Below the pieces are notes generated by a model. That model saw nothing but the letters and a program-made list of their open reading frames with translations, made no database searches and was not told the origin of the DNA. 64,000 nt of DNA from positions 248,001 to 312,000 of the forward strand of contig NZ_CANMOO010000002.1 of the NCBI RefSeq assembly GCF_947499585.1. Direction: 5' to 3'. The position numbers were made by a program, and so were the translations under genes. How positions within the stretch are numbered: position 1 is the stretch's first letter; each line of letters begins with the position of its first letter. The stretch comes from an uncultured Allomuricauda sp. Lineage in GTDB: Bacteria; Bacteroidota; Bacteroidia; Flavobacteriales; Flavobacteriaceae. This document shows positions 53,955 through 62,751 of this stretch, one piece after another.

Positions 53955-55090
53955 TTCTTTTTAACGGCGGCACATCCTGCCATTGTGGTAATCTTTATTG
54001 CTTCCGTTGGTGGTAAATCTGTATTTCTTCTTACCAATTCTTGAACGACACTTTTTGTTAATTCTTCAAATGCTTCTTCAATTGGCGTAGCTGTTTGCAA
54101 AGCTGCTGGTCTTCCCACATCACCCGCTTCTCGAATGCTCTGTACCAAAGGAATCTCTCCCAAAAATGGAATATCTAAATCCGTTGCCAAGTTTTTAGCA
54201 CCATCCTTTCCAAAGATATGGTATTTGTTGCTAGGCAGTTCATCTGGTGTAAAGTAGGCCATGTTTTCCACAATACCCAACACAGGAACGCTTATAGCTT
54301 CTTGCTGGAACATGGCAACTCCTTTTCTAGCATCTGCTAAGGCAATTTCTTGAGGAGTACTTACCACTACGGCACCTGTTACCGGCAGCGACTGCATAAT
54401 GCTTAGGTGGATATCGCCAGTTCCCGGAGGCAAGTCCAGTAGAAGAAAGTCAAGTTCATCCCAATGTGCATCAAAAATCATTTGATTTAAGGCTTTTGAA
54501 GCCATAGGGCCTCTCCAGATTACGGCTTGATTTGGTTGTGTGAAAAAACCAATGGAAAGTAGTTTAACTCCGTAATTTTCAACAGGCTTCATTTTTGCTT
54601 TACCATCCACGTTAATGGACAAAGGTTTTTCTAAGGCAACATCAAACATGATAGGCATAGATGGCCCATAAATATCTGTATCCAACAACCCTACCTTAAA
54701 GCCCATTTTGGCCAACGTAACTGCCAAATTAGCCGTGACGGTAGATTTTCCAACGCCACCTTTGCCAGAAGCTACGGCAATTATATTTTGAATACCGGGA
54801 ATTGGATTCCCTTTAATCTGGTTTACTTTAGGTTTTGAAGGTGCCTCAACCTTAACGTTAATCTTGATCTTTGCTTTTTCATAAACTTCTCTATGGATGA
54901 TTTTTAAAATCTCCACCTCTGTTTTCTTTCTAGCTTGAAGACTAGGGTTCTTTATGGTAACATCTACCTCAACTTCATCTCCAAATACTTGTACATTGGT
55001 CACCGCTCCACTTTCTACAATATTTTGTCCTTCGCCCGGGGCGGATATGTTTTCTAATGCCTTGAGAATGTCTGCTTTATTCAGCTTCAT
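53951..55090 (-). CDS. mrp: Mrp/NBP35-family iron-sulfur carrier ATPase
   Basis: A 379-residue protein. Residues 1-85 are an MIP18/DUF59-like domain; the deviant Walker A GKGGVGKST is at 109-117, DTDIYGPSMP and DLPPGTGD are the other ATPase motifs. Mrp proteins carry [4Fe-4S] clusters between monomers. The usual CxxC of the family (as in Nbp35/ApbC) is not evident; only single cysteines (including GCAAV near the end) are seen. It is coupled to the NifU-like gene. Confidence 0.92.
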   Translation of the reverse strand: MKLNKADILKALENISAPGEGQNIVESGAVTNVQVFGDEVEVDVTIKNPSLQARKKTEVEILKIIHREVYEKAKIKINVKVEAPSKPKVNQIKGNPIPGIQNIIAVASGKGGVGKSTVTANLAVTLAKMGFKVGLLDTDIYGPSMPIMFDVALEKPLSINVDGKAKMKPVENYGVKLLSIGFFTQPNQAVIWRGPMASKALNQMIFDAHWDELDFLLLDLPPGTGDIHLSIMQSLPVTGAVVVSTPQEIALADARKGVAMFQQEAISVPVLGIVENMAYFTPDELPSNKYHIFGKDGAKNLATDLDIPFLGEIPLVQSIREAGDVGRPAALQTATPIEEAFEELTKSVVQELVRRNTDLPPTEAIKITTMAGCAAVKKK

Positions 55091-55209
55091 TAATCCTGTT
55101 TTAATTGCAGTCGTTTAAACTGATTCTAAATTACAAAGATACGGCTTGGGGGTTAGATAATGAAGTTTGTATATTGAAAATGAAGATGGTGGAATAACCA
55201 GAGTTTATG

Positions 55210-55548
55210 CTATCCCAATTCTGATTCAAATTCTTTTCCCGGGTCCCAAAAGTGCTTTTTAAAATCTACAATTTGGTTATCCCTCACAACTACACCTTCA
55301 TTTTCCAAAAGTTGCTGCATAAGGCTAGTGCCATCAAAATGATGTTTTCCCGTGAGCATCCCAATTCTATTTACAACCCGGTGAGCTGGAACATCCTTTG
55401 CCGCTGAATTGTTCATGGCCCAGCCAACCATTCGAGCGCTTCTAGCAGCGCCCAAATACTTTGCTATAGCTCCATAAGAAGTGACCTTGCCATAGGGTAT
55501 TTGTTTTGCCACCTCATAGACCTTATCAAAAAAGTTAGGTTCCTCCAT
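55210..55548 (-). CDS. alkyltransferase-like (ATL/MGMT-type) DNA-binding protein
   Basis: A 112-residue protein matching the C-terminal MGMT domain (IPYGKVTSYGAIAKYLGAARSARMVGWAM). The alkyl-acceptor motif PCHRV is PAHRV here (residues 74-78), so the acceptor Cys is Ala. This defines it as an alkyltransferase-like protein, which binds O6-alkylguanine without repair and can signal to nucleotide excision repair. It lies between the Mrp gene and a LysE-type gene and is probably cotranscribed with the latter (3 bases apart). Confidence 0.88.
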   Translation of the reverse strand: MEEPNFFDKVYEVAKQIPYGKVTSYGAIAKYLGAARSARMVGWAMNNSAAKDVPAHRVVNRIGMLTGKHHFDGTSLMQQLLENEGVVVRDNQIVDFKKHFWDPGKEFESELG

Positions 55549-55551
55549 CTA

Positions 55552-56178
55552 TCAGTAAAAAATTTTGATTAGTGTAATCATCAATAAAACCAACATTAAA
55601 CCACTCAAAATATAGTTGGAGTTTTTGGAAAAGCGATTGGTTTTCCGTTCCATTTTATTAAAGTAAAAGGCGTACAAATACATCACCAAAAAAGTACCTA
55701 AACCAGCAGCTAAGATGAAAATCACCTCATCAATAACTTTGTAATTCATAAATCCTTGTGTATGAAACACCGAATTTACACCACTGTAATAAGGTATTGT
55801 TAAGAGGTTGATAGCGGCTAAAAAAAGACCTTTTGTGAAGCTACTGCGTTTCTTGCCCTGCTCAAAATCAATCGGGTGGTCGTTTTGTTTTTTTCCTTTT
55901 AAAAAGAAAAAAATAGCCAATATCGCAAATACCACTAGCGCAATTTGCAATAGCATACCTATCACTTCTGGATTCCTTGAAAGATACTTTGCTATTCTAA
56001 CAGCAATGTAGGTTTGAAAAATGACCATTACAGACACTCCTAAACCAAAAACAATTCCATTGCTTTTCCCTTTTTCGACACTAGTTTTAGCTGCGTTCAT
56101 ATTCAATAAACCAGGCGGTACCGAAGCTCCAAAGGCCGCTAAAAAAGTGAAAAAGAAAAGAGTTAACAGGTGCGTCAT
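55552..56178 (-). CDS. LysE-family transporter
   Basis: A 208-residue membrane protein with about six helices. The start (LLTLFFFTFLAAFGASVPPGLLNMNAAKTSVEKG) is the LysE/RhtB family element with its conserved Pro-Gly and Asn. Such proteins export amino acids or small metabolites. Substrate unknown. The gene follows the TrmB gene with no gap. Confidence 0.82.
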   Translation of the reverse strand: MTHLLTLFFFTFLAAFGASVPPGLLNMNAAKTSVEKGKSNGIVFGLGVSVMVIFQTYIAVRIAKYLSRNPEVIGMLLQIALVVFAILAIFFFLKGKKQNDHPIDFEQGKKRSSFTKGLFLAAINLLTIPYYSGVNSVFHTQGFMNYKVIDEVIFILAAGLGTFLVMYLYAFYFNKMERKTNRFSKNSNYILSGLMLVLLMITLIKIFY

Positions 56179-56850
56179 TTAGTTTGTGATCCGAAATTGG
56201 ATGTAAGTGATTGGTTTTCCTTTCTCAAGATACTGATTTTCATAAAAAGTTTGGATTTCTAAAACTTCAGCCGGGCTTCCTTCATTTTTATATACATCAT
56301 GGTTGGAATACAAAATTTCACAACCCAATCCTTGCAAAAGACCAAGTGTATATCCATGCATAAACTCGCTATCGGTCTTTAAATTTACAATTCCATCTGG
56401 TTTTAATATATGTTTATATTTTTCAAGGAATAGCGGGTTGGTCAAACGGTGTTTGGTGCGTTTGTATTTTATTTGTGGATCAGGGAAGGTAATCCAAATT
56501 TCATCTACCTCATTCTCTCCAAAAAGATGATCTACAAGTTCAACTTGTGTGCGCACAAAAGCCACATTATTTAGTTCTGTTTCTTGGGCAGATTTGGCTC
56601 CTCTCCAAAACCTGGCTCCTTTAATATCAATTCCAATAAAATTTTTATCCGAATTCTTCTGAGCGAGACCAACTGTATACTCTCCTTTACCGCAGCCTAA
56701 TTCCAGAACCAAAGGGTTTTCATTTTTAAAAAAAGATGACCAATTCCCTTTAAATTCGAATCCTTCTAAAACCTTTTCTCTCTGAGGCTGGATTACATTT
56801 GGAAAAGTTTCGTTTTCCTTAAATCTTTTAAGTTTGTTCTTACTTCCCAC
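56179..56850 (-). CDS. trmB: tRNA (guanine46-N7)-methyltransferase
   Basis: A 223-residue SAM-dependent methyltransferase that forms m7G46 in tRNA. SAM-binding ELGCGKGEYTVGLA is near residues 50-63, and the family block WITFPDPQIKYKRTKHRL near 119-136 is diagnostic. It heads the TrmB-LysE-ATL transcript on the minus strand. A -7-like TAGTTTTG (read on the minus strand, plus coordinates 56888-56895) is a possible promoter element. Confidence 0.95.
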   Translation of the reverse strand: MGSKNKLKRFKENETFPNVIQPQREKVLEGFEFKGNWSSFFKNENPLVLELGCGKGEYTVGLAQKNSDKNFIGIDIKGARFWRGAKSAQETELNNVAFVRTQVELVDHLFGENEVDEIWITFPDPQIKYKRTKHRLTNPLFLEKYKHILKPDGIVNLKTDSEFMHGYTLGLLQGLGCEILYSNHDVYKNEGSPAEVLEIQTFYENQYLEKGKPITYIQFRITN

Positions 56851-56936
56851 TTAACTTCTCTTAATGTGCAAAAAATTAATGTTTTGGCAAAACTAAGGAA
56901 ATCCAAAAGCAATTTTGATTTTGTTTTTTTGTTGTG

Positions 56937-58049
56937 ATGCAAAACTCTAAACGCATTTTGGTTGCCCCATTAAATTGGGGATTAGGTCATGCCACAAGAT
57001 GCATCCCAATTATAAATGCTCTTCTAGCTTATGGTCACCAACCTTATTTAGCATCGGACGGTGTTGCTCTTTCTCTTTTACAGAAGGAGTTTCCAGACCT
57101 TCCTTCTTTTGAATTGCCTTCATACAAGATAACTTATGCTGAAAAGGCCAAGAATTTTAAAATTAAGATGATCTGGGATTCCCCAAAAGTGTTGAAGGCA
57201 ATGAAGAAGGAAAAAAAAGCTATAAAACAGTTGGTCAAAGAGCATCAATTGGATGGTATTATTTCTGACAACCGTTTGGGAGTATTTTACAAAAAAGTGC
57301 CTTGTGTTTTTATCACGCATCAACTTAATGTCCTTTCTGGGAATACAACTTGGATGAGTTCTAAGGCACATCAAAAAATCATTAAAAAATTTGATGCCTG
57401 CTGGGTGCCAGATGTTAAGGGAAAACCAAACCTTACTGGTAAGCTGGGACATTTGAAAAAATCTAAAATCAATATTAAATATTTAGGCCCTCTAAGTAGG
57501 TTTGAAAAAATAATTGTTGAGCAGAAATACGATTTAATGATTCTACTTTCTGGTCCTGAGCCTCAACGAACCATTTTGGAGGAAAAACTTCTGGAGGAAC
57601 TTCAACAATATGATGGAAATATACTTTTTGTAGAAGGTAAAATTGAAGAGAAAAAATTCATTGAAGAATTTGAGACCTTGAATGGCTCCCTCACTATTTG
57701 TAATTTTATGCAATCCCAAGAATTGCAAACTGCTTTGAACCAAAGTACCAAAGTACTTTGTCGTTCTGGATATACCACTGTAATGGATTTGGCCAAACTA
57801 GAAAAAAAAGCATTTTTTATCCCTACACCGGGGCAATATGAGCAGGAATACCTTGCAAAACGTTTGCAAAAACAAAATCTAGTTCCCTATAGTAATCAAA
57901 GCGATTTTAAGTTTGATGATTTGAAGAGGTTGGATACTTTTGAGGGGTTAAAGCAATTTGAATCAGATATTGACTACGCTAGCTTGTTTTTACTTTTTTC
58001 TAAAGTAAAAGAAAACTCGGAACCTACATCTTCTTCACTTTCAACATAA
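56937..58049 (+). CDS. GT-B glycosyltransferase (MurG/MGDG-synthase-like)
   Basis: A 370-residue protein opening with LVAPLNWGLGHATRC, the nucleotide-sugar glycosyltransferase loop of the MurG/MGDG superfamily. The C-terminal half has LCRSGYTTVMDLAKLEKKAFFIPTPGQYEQEYLAKRL, the nucleotide-sugar binding segment. It is cytoplasmic or peripheral to the membrane. Acceptor unknown. Start ATG 56937 is preferred over GTG 56934. Its 3' end overlaps the convergent histidine kinase gene by 76 bases, an unusually long overlap. Confidence 0.85.
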   Translation: MQNSKRILVAPLNWGLGHATRCIPIINALLAYGHQPYLASDGVALSLLQKEFPDLPSFELPSYKITYAEKAKNFKIKMIWDSPKVLKAMKKEKKAIKQLVKEHQLDGIISDNRLGVFYKKVPCVFITHQLNVLSGNTTWMSSKAHQKIIKKFDACWVPDVKGKPNLTGKLGHLKKSKINIKYLGPLSRFEKIIVEQKYDLMILLSGPEPQRTILEEKLLEELQQYDGNILFVEGKIEEKKFIEEFETLNGSLTICNFMQSQELQTALNQSTKVLCRSGYTTVMDLAKLEKKAFFIPTPGQYEQEYLAKRLQKQNLVPYSNQSDFKFDDLKRLDTFEGLKQFESDIDYASLFLLFSKVKENSEPTSSSLST

Positions 58050-59029
58050 ATTTTTTCATCATGTGCCTCCATAATGTGTTTTACGATGGAAAGACCCAGT
58101 CCTGAACCTCCTTCAGCACGGCTACCACTTTGATCTACACGATAAAAACGCTCAAAAAGTCTTGGGATATGCTCTTTTGGTATCCCTTCCCCATTATCTG
58201 TCACCCTAATAATGACCTTGTTTTTAATAAGATTCTCAACACTTACTTCTGTTGTTCCATTTGGATGACCATATTTAATGGAATTTACAAGAAGATTACT
58301 GACCACCTGTTGTATCTTCTCTCTATCAGCGTTTACATAAATAGGATCTTTGTATTCCATATCAAAAGTTAGGCTGATTTCCTTTTTTGCTGCTTTCATT
58401 TCTAAAAGATCGAATACATTTTGGATGAACTCAATAATGTCAAACTCTTCTCGTTCCAGTTTTAATCCACCAACTTCAAGCTTGGTAATTAAATCCAGGT
58501 CTTTAACAATATAAATCAAGCGTTCTACCCCTTTATTGGCTCGCTCTAAATATTTTTCTCGAATTTTTTTGTCATTCATGGCACCATCCAACAAAGTGAG
58601 TATGTAACCTTGTACAGTAAAAAGGGGGGTCTTCAGCTCATGGGATACATTTCCTAAGAAGTCTTTTCTGTATTCTTCACGAATTTTTAAGGTATCTATT
58701 TCAATCTTCCTGTCCTCTGCAAATTTTTCAATTTCCTGAGTCAAGGTTTTCATATCTGTGGTAACAGGTTTTGACGAGAATGATGAAGATTCCAATAGCG
58801 AAACATCATCATATATCTTTTTAACACGTCTGTAGATAAATCGTTCTACCCTAATCTGGAGTATCGTAAATGAAACAGCAAAACAAGCTAGTGCAAACAG
58901 AACAATAAACGACCAGTCCATCTGCCCTTTATAAATGAGAAAGGCTACAAATAATCCAACAAGAAAAAAGGTAATAAGGAGGGATGACCTTAAGGCAAAC
59001 TTATAAGATTTCCTTATTCTAATAGCCAT
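57974..59029 (-). CDS. PhoR-like sensor histidine kinase
   Basis: A 351-residue membrane kinase. Two helices at about residues 15-33 and 38-58 enclose only a short periplasmic loop, so the signal is probably sensed via the membrane or a partner. The HisKA H-box NVSHELKTP has phospho-acceptor H130. ATPase motifs NLLVNSIKYG, DNGEGIP and GSGLGLSIVK follow. It starts one base before the end of the response-regulator stop (TAATG), so both are co-translated. The lack of a PAS domain and the TonB receptor neighbour fit a PhoR-type role, but this is inferred. Confidence 0.92.
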   Translation of the reverse strand: MAIRIRKSYKFALRSSLLITFFLVGLFVAFLIYKGQMDWSFIVLFALACFAVSFTILQIRVERFIYRRVKKIYDDVSLLESSSFSSKPVTTDMKTLTQEIEKFAEDRKIEIDTLKIREEYRKDFLGNVSHELKTPLFTVQGYILTLLDGAMNDKKIREKYLERANKGVERLIYIVKDLDLITKLEVGGLKLEREEFDIIEFIQNVFDLLEMKAAKKEISLTFDMEYKDPIYVNADREKIQQVVSNLLVNSIKYGHPNGTTEVSVENLIKNKVIIRVTDNGEGIPKEHIPRLFERFYRVDQSGSRAEGGSGLGLSIVKHIMEAHDEKIYVESEEDVGSEFSFTLEKSKNKLA

Positions 59030-59715
59030 TACAAAACAAACTTATAGCCCACACCTTTTACAGTTTTAAAGTGATCGTCTCCTATTTTTTCACGTAGTTT
59101 TCTAATATGGACATCAATGGTCCTGCCGCCAACAACCACTTCATTTCCCCATACCTTATCTAAAATCACTTCTCTTTTAAACACCTTGTTTGGCTTGGAA
59201 GTCAACAATGATAAAAGTTCAAATTCTTTTCTTGGAAGCACTATCTCTTCACCATTATTGACAATTTTGTACTCTTCTCTATTAATTACAATGTTACCAA
59301 CCTTTACGATATCCTCAACATCGGCCTTTTCTTCTTTTAGCCTTCTGAGTAAAGCTTTTACTTTGCTCACCAATACTTTTGGTTTAATAGGTTTGGTGAT
59401 ATAATCATCCGCACCGGCATCAAAACCTGCCACTTGTGAATAATCTTCTCCGCGAGCGGTTAGAAATGTTATTATAGTATTCTCAAGGCCTGGCGTACTT
59501 CTTATAATTTCACATGCTTCAATGCCATCCATTTCTGGCATCATAACGTCTAGAATAATTAGGTGAGGGGTTTTCTTTTTTGCCTTTGCCACACCTTCTA
59601 CTCCATTCTTAGCAGTAAAAACTTCGTACCCTTCAGAAGAAAGATTATAGCTTACAATTTCCAGAATATCAGGTTCATCATCAACAAGTAGAATCTTAAT
59701 GTCCTTTGTTTTCAT
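59029..59715 (-). CDS. PhoB/OmpR-family response regulator
   Basis: A 228-residue two-domain regulator. The receiver has D12-D13, phospho-acceptor D56 (LIILDVMMP) and K108 (TKPIKP). The C-terminal winged helix shows RKEFELLSLL, DKVWGNEVVVGGRTIDVHI and the end VKGVGYKF. It is upstream of and coupled to its kinase. ATG 59715 is preferred because the receiver domain begins 7 residues later; an ATG at 59784 adds an unrelated leader. Phased TAACA repeats at 59798-59863 are plausible binding sites controlling the divergent receptor gene. Confidence 0.93.
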   Translation of the reverse strand: MKTKDIKILLVDDEPDILEIVSYNLSSEGYEVFTAKNGVEGVAKAKKKTPHLIILDVMMPEMDGIEACEIIRSTPGLENTIITFLTARGEDYSQVAGFDAGADDYITKPIKPKVLVSKVKALLRRLKEEKADVEDIVKVGNIVINREEYKIVNNGEEIVLPRKEFELLSLLTSKPNKVFKREVILDKVWGNEVVVGGRTIDVHIRKLREKIGDDHFKTVKGVGYKFVL

Positions 59716-59742
59716 GGGATGGTATTTTTTGTGTTGATCGCC

Positions 59743-59774
59743 CAAATGTAAAGATAATACTATAACCTCATCAA
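59743..59774 (-). promoter_or_regulatory. candidate promoter of the response-regulator operon
   Basis: On the minus strand TTG (59774-59772) is followed after 21 bases by TACATTTG (59750-59743), a match to TAnnTTTG. A start near 59736 would leave about 20 untranslated bases. A 7-bp inverted repeat (ATCAATG/CATTGAT, 59770-59788) overlaps its upstream edge. Confidence 0.45.
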
Positions 59775-59797
59775 TGCTTAACATTGATTTAATGTCA

Positions 59798-59863
59798 TAA
59801 CATTATTGTAACAGTTTCCCAATAAACACTTAACCCGCCCCTAACATCGCTTTTACACCCTGT
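59798..59863. promoter_or_regulatory. 11-bp-phased TAACA direct repeats, candidate PhoB-type box array
   Basis: Half-sites start exactly 11 bases apart: TAACATT (59798), TAACAGT (59809), a degenerate CAATAAA (59820), TAACCCG (59831), TAACATC (59842) and TTACACC (59853). OmpR/PhoB-family regulators bind tandem TNACA-like half-sites with 11-bp spacing. The array ends about 40 bases before the TonB receptor ATG and lies next to the gene for such a regulator. Confidence 0.6.
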
Positions 59864-59904
59864 ATCGTTCTTTGCCTCCAAATTCTAATCCAACAGAATA
59901 CCAT

Positions 59905-62730
59905 ATGAAAACTTATTTAATATTCGTCTTTTCCTTATTCACCCTTGCTAGTATTGCTCAAGAGAACGGCAGTATTGTGGGTAAGTTGACTGATAAAGAA
60001 CTTAATGATGACCCGCTTCCTTTTGCCAATGTTCTAATAAAAGGAACTACAATGGGAACAACTTCGGATTTTGATGGTATATACGAAATTTCCGATGTTG
60101 AACCTGGAACGTATACTTTGGTTATAAGTTTTTTAGGATATGAAACGCTTGCGGTTCCCAATGTGTTGGTTGAAGCCGATAAGGTAACGGAGGTAAATAC
60201 TGGTCTTGGCGCCAGTAGTGTTGGTTTAGACGAGGTGGTAGTGACCACCTCGGCAAGAAAAGATTCAGAAGTAGCTTTGTTGCTTCAACAGAAAAACGCA
60301 CTTGTAATTCAAGAAGCAATTAGTGCGGAAGCGTTAACACTCAAAGGCATAGACGATGCTGCTGCAGCTGTAGCTCAAATTTCTGGTATTTCCAAACAAC
60401 AAGGCTCAAGTAATGTTTATGTCCGAGGCCTTGGGGATCGTTACCAAAATACTACAATGAATGGTCTTTCCCTTCCTTCCAATGATGTAAACAAAAAGAA
60501 CATTAACCTTGATCTTTTCTCTTCTAGCATTATTGAAAATGTTTCCGTAAGCAAAGCGTACAGTCCTACTTTTTATGGAGATTTTGCTGCTGGTAACGTA
60601 AATGTTGATTCAAAAGAATATACTGGCGATGGGTATTTTGAAATTTCTCTTGGCTCTGGAATAAACAGCAATGCTTCCGGTGAAGATTTTGTACGAAGTG
60701 AAGGTCCTAGTGATTTTGGTTTTTATAACCGTTATGATAACGATCCGTTTGCAATTATTCTATCTCATGGTGTTGACCCACAGGAAGCTTGGAACCCTGT
60801 CAACATTTCTGGTGCTATTGAGGGAGGTTACTCTTTCAATTTCAATGATGGCGACTCGAGACTAAGCTTTTTTGGTGCCGCTAGTTTTAACAATGGCTAC
60901 GAATTGCGGGAAGGACCTGCCAGGGATTTTACCAATGTTTTAAAAGTAGATTTCCCAAACGTACAAGAGTTTTCATATAAAACTACAACTACGGCCTTGG
61001 GTAACGTCACTTATAAAATAGATAACGAAAATAAAGTAAAATACAGTTCACTTTTCATCAATAGTTCTACGGATGCCGTTGGCTTTTACGGAGTTAATGG
61101 ATTAGGAACAAATAGGGATGCAATCTTGACCACAGATGAAGGGTTTTATGTAATGAACGTTCAGTTCAACCAAGACATGATTTTTGTGAACCAATTGACA
61201 GGTCAGCATGTTTTTAATGAAAAACTGTCTTTGGATTGGGGAACAGGTTTCAACAAAGTCTTTTCTGATGAACCCGACAGAAAACGAATTACCCTAGAAA
61301 ATTACCAATTATCTTTGGACAATGATGCAAATACCAATCCGGTTTTCTACACAAACATTCCTTTTGACAATCAAAGGTTTTTTCAGAGTATTGAAGATGA
61401 TGAGCTTAACAGCTTCTTAAACTTAGGGTATCAGGCTTCTGAAAAAGTGAAGTTCAATTTTGGGTACAATGGGCGTAGAAAAGAAAGAAGGTTCAACAGT
61501 ATCCGATATGGTTATGAAATTCAAGATAGAGACAATACTCCAGTAACTGATGTCAACAATTTTAATACAATTTTTGATGTCAATAATATTAACATTCCTG
61601 ATGGGGAAGGGTTATGGGATTTATTAGTATTAAATCCAATAAACAATGATATTGGAAATAGAAACAGACCAGGTCTTCCAGAAAACACTTATAAAGGTAA
61701 TTTGAATGTTCATGCGGTTTATGGGACTGCCGAACTTGAATTAAACGAAAAAATTAGCGTGATTCCTGGAATTAGGGTAGAATCTTTTAGCCAAAAGGTG
61801 GAGTACGATGTAATCAATATTAGCGCTACTGATCCAGGCTTTAGAAATGTTTATGAGAACATCTTTCTACCAAGTTTAAACGTTCGTTATGCATTAAATG
61901 ATGATTCTAACCTTAGATTCGGATTTAGCAAAACGGCCTCTTTTCCAGAATTCAAAGAGGTTGCGCCATTTGTTTATGAATCTGTAACACAGCGTGTAGG
62001 TGGTAACCCAGATTTATTGGGTGGATTAGATGGAAATGGACCAACGTATTCAGACATCTTCAACTACGATGTAAAATACGAATGGTTTTTAGAGCGCGGT
62101 GAAATAATTTCAATAGCTGCTTTTGCAAAAACTATCAAAGATCCTGTAAACCGAGTTGTGGCAGCAGATGCTACTGGAACACAGCGCTACTTTAGAACAG
62201 GGGAACAAGCAGATGTATATGGTATTGAATTAGAGGTAAGAAAGAACCTTTTAATGGATGGTGATGACAATGCTTTGGTATCTGTAGGTATGAATGCAGC
62301 ATATACAAATACCGATCAGGACCTTAAGGATATTCCAGGGGGTACTGAAAATACATTTGGAACAACATTTGATCGCACTTCTGAAGAGTTGGAAGGTGCA
62401 TCCCCTTTTATTATAAATGCAGATGTAAACTATAGCCCTGTATTTGGAAACTACAAACCAAAGGCAACTGTAGCTTTCTCATACTTCTCTGATCGAATTT
62501 TCTCATTAGGATCAGGTAGTCTTGGAAACATTGTGGAAAAGGCTGTTCCCACATTGAATTTTGTTTGGAAGAATTCTTTTGGAGAACACTTTGAAGCAAA
62601 TCTTACAGCCAAAAACATTCTAGATCCAGATATCTCTTTTGTTAGAGAGGGCACTGGAATTGGAGATATTACCATAAGAGAGTATAACCTTGGGGTTAAC
62701 ATTGGGCTAACCCTCAAATATAAATTTTAA
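59905..62730 (+). CDS. TonB-dependent receptor with N-terminal carboxypeptidase-D-like domain
   Basis: A 941-residue outer-membrane receptor. A signal peptide ends near SIAQ (residue 19), followed by a CarboxypepD_reg domain (about 22-110: IVGKLTDKELNDDPLPFANVLIKG), then DEVVVTTSARKDS, a plug domain (KQQGSSNVYVRGLGDRYQNTTMNGL) and a barrel ending LGVNIGLTLKYKF. It is not of the SusC type, and no SusD follows. The two-component pair upstream and the lipoprotein downstream suggest uptake of a phosphate-containing or otherwise scarce nutrient. ATG 59905 is chosen because it begins the signal peptide. Confidence 0.9.
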   Translation: MKTYLIFVFSLFTLASIAQENGSIVGKLTDKELNDDPLPFANVLIKGTTMGTTSDFDGIYEISDVEPGTYTLVISFLGYETLAVPNVLVEADKVTEVNTGLGASSVGLDEVVVTTSARKDSEVALLLQQKNALVIQEAISAEALTLKGIDDAAAAVAQISGISKQQGSSNVYVRGLGDRYQNTTMNGLSLPSNDVNKKNINLDLFSSSIIENVSVSKAYSPTFYGDFAAGNVNVDSKEYTGDGYFEISLGSGINSNASGEDFVRSEGPSDFGFYNRYDNDPFAIILSHGVDPQEAWNPVNISGAIEGGYSFNFNDGDSRLSFFGAASFNNGYELREGPARDFTNVLKVDFPNVQEFSYKTTTTALGNVTYKIDNENKVKYSSLFINSSTDAVGFYGVNGLGTNRDAILTTDEGFYVMNVQFNQDMIFVNQLTGQHVFNEKLSLDWGTGFNKVFSDEPDRKRITLENYQLSLDNDANTNPVFYTNIPFDNQRFFQSIEDDELNSFLNLGYQASEKVKFNFGYNGRRKERRFNSIRYGYEIQDRDNTPVTDVNNFNTIFDVNNINIPDGEGLWDLLVLNPINNDIGNRNRPGLPENTYKGNLNVHAVYGTAELELNEKISVIPGIRVESFSQKVEYDVINISATDPGFRNVYENIFLPSLNVRYALNDDSNLRFGFSKTASFPEFKEVAPFVYESVTQRVGGNPDLLGGLDGNGPTYSDIFNYDVKYEWFLERGEIISIAAFAKTIKDPVNRVVAADATGTQRYFRTGEQADVYGIELEVRKNLLMDGDDNALVSVGMNAAYTNTDQDLKDIPGGTENTFGTTFDRTSEELEGASPFIINADVNYSPVFGNYKPKATVAFSYFSDRIFSLGSGSLGNIVEKAVPTLNFVWKNSFGEHFEANLTAKNILDPDISFVREGTGIGDITIREYNLGVNIGLTLKYKF

Positions 62731-62751
62731 TATTTTTTAAACTAAGAACAA

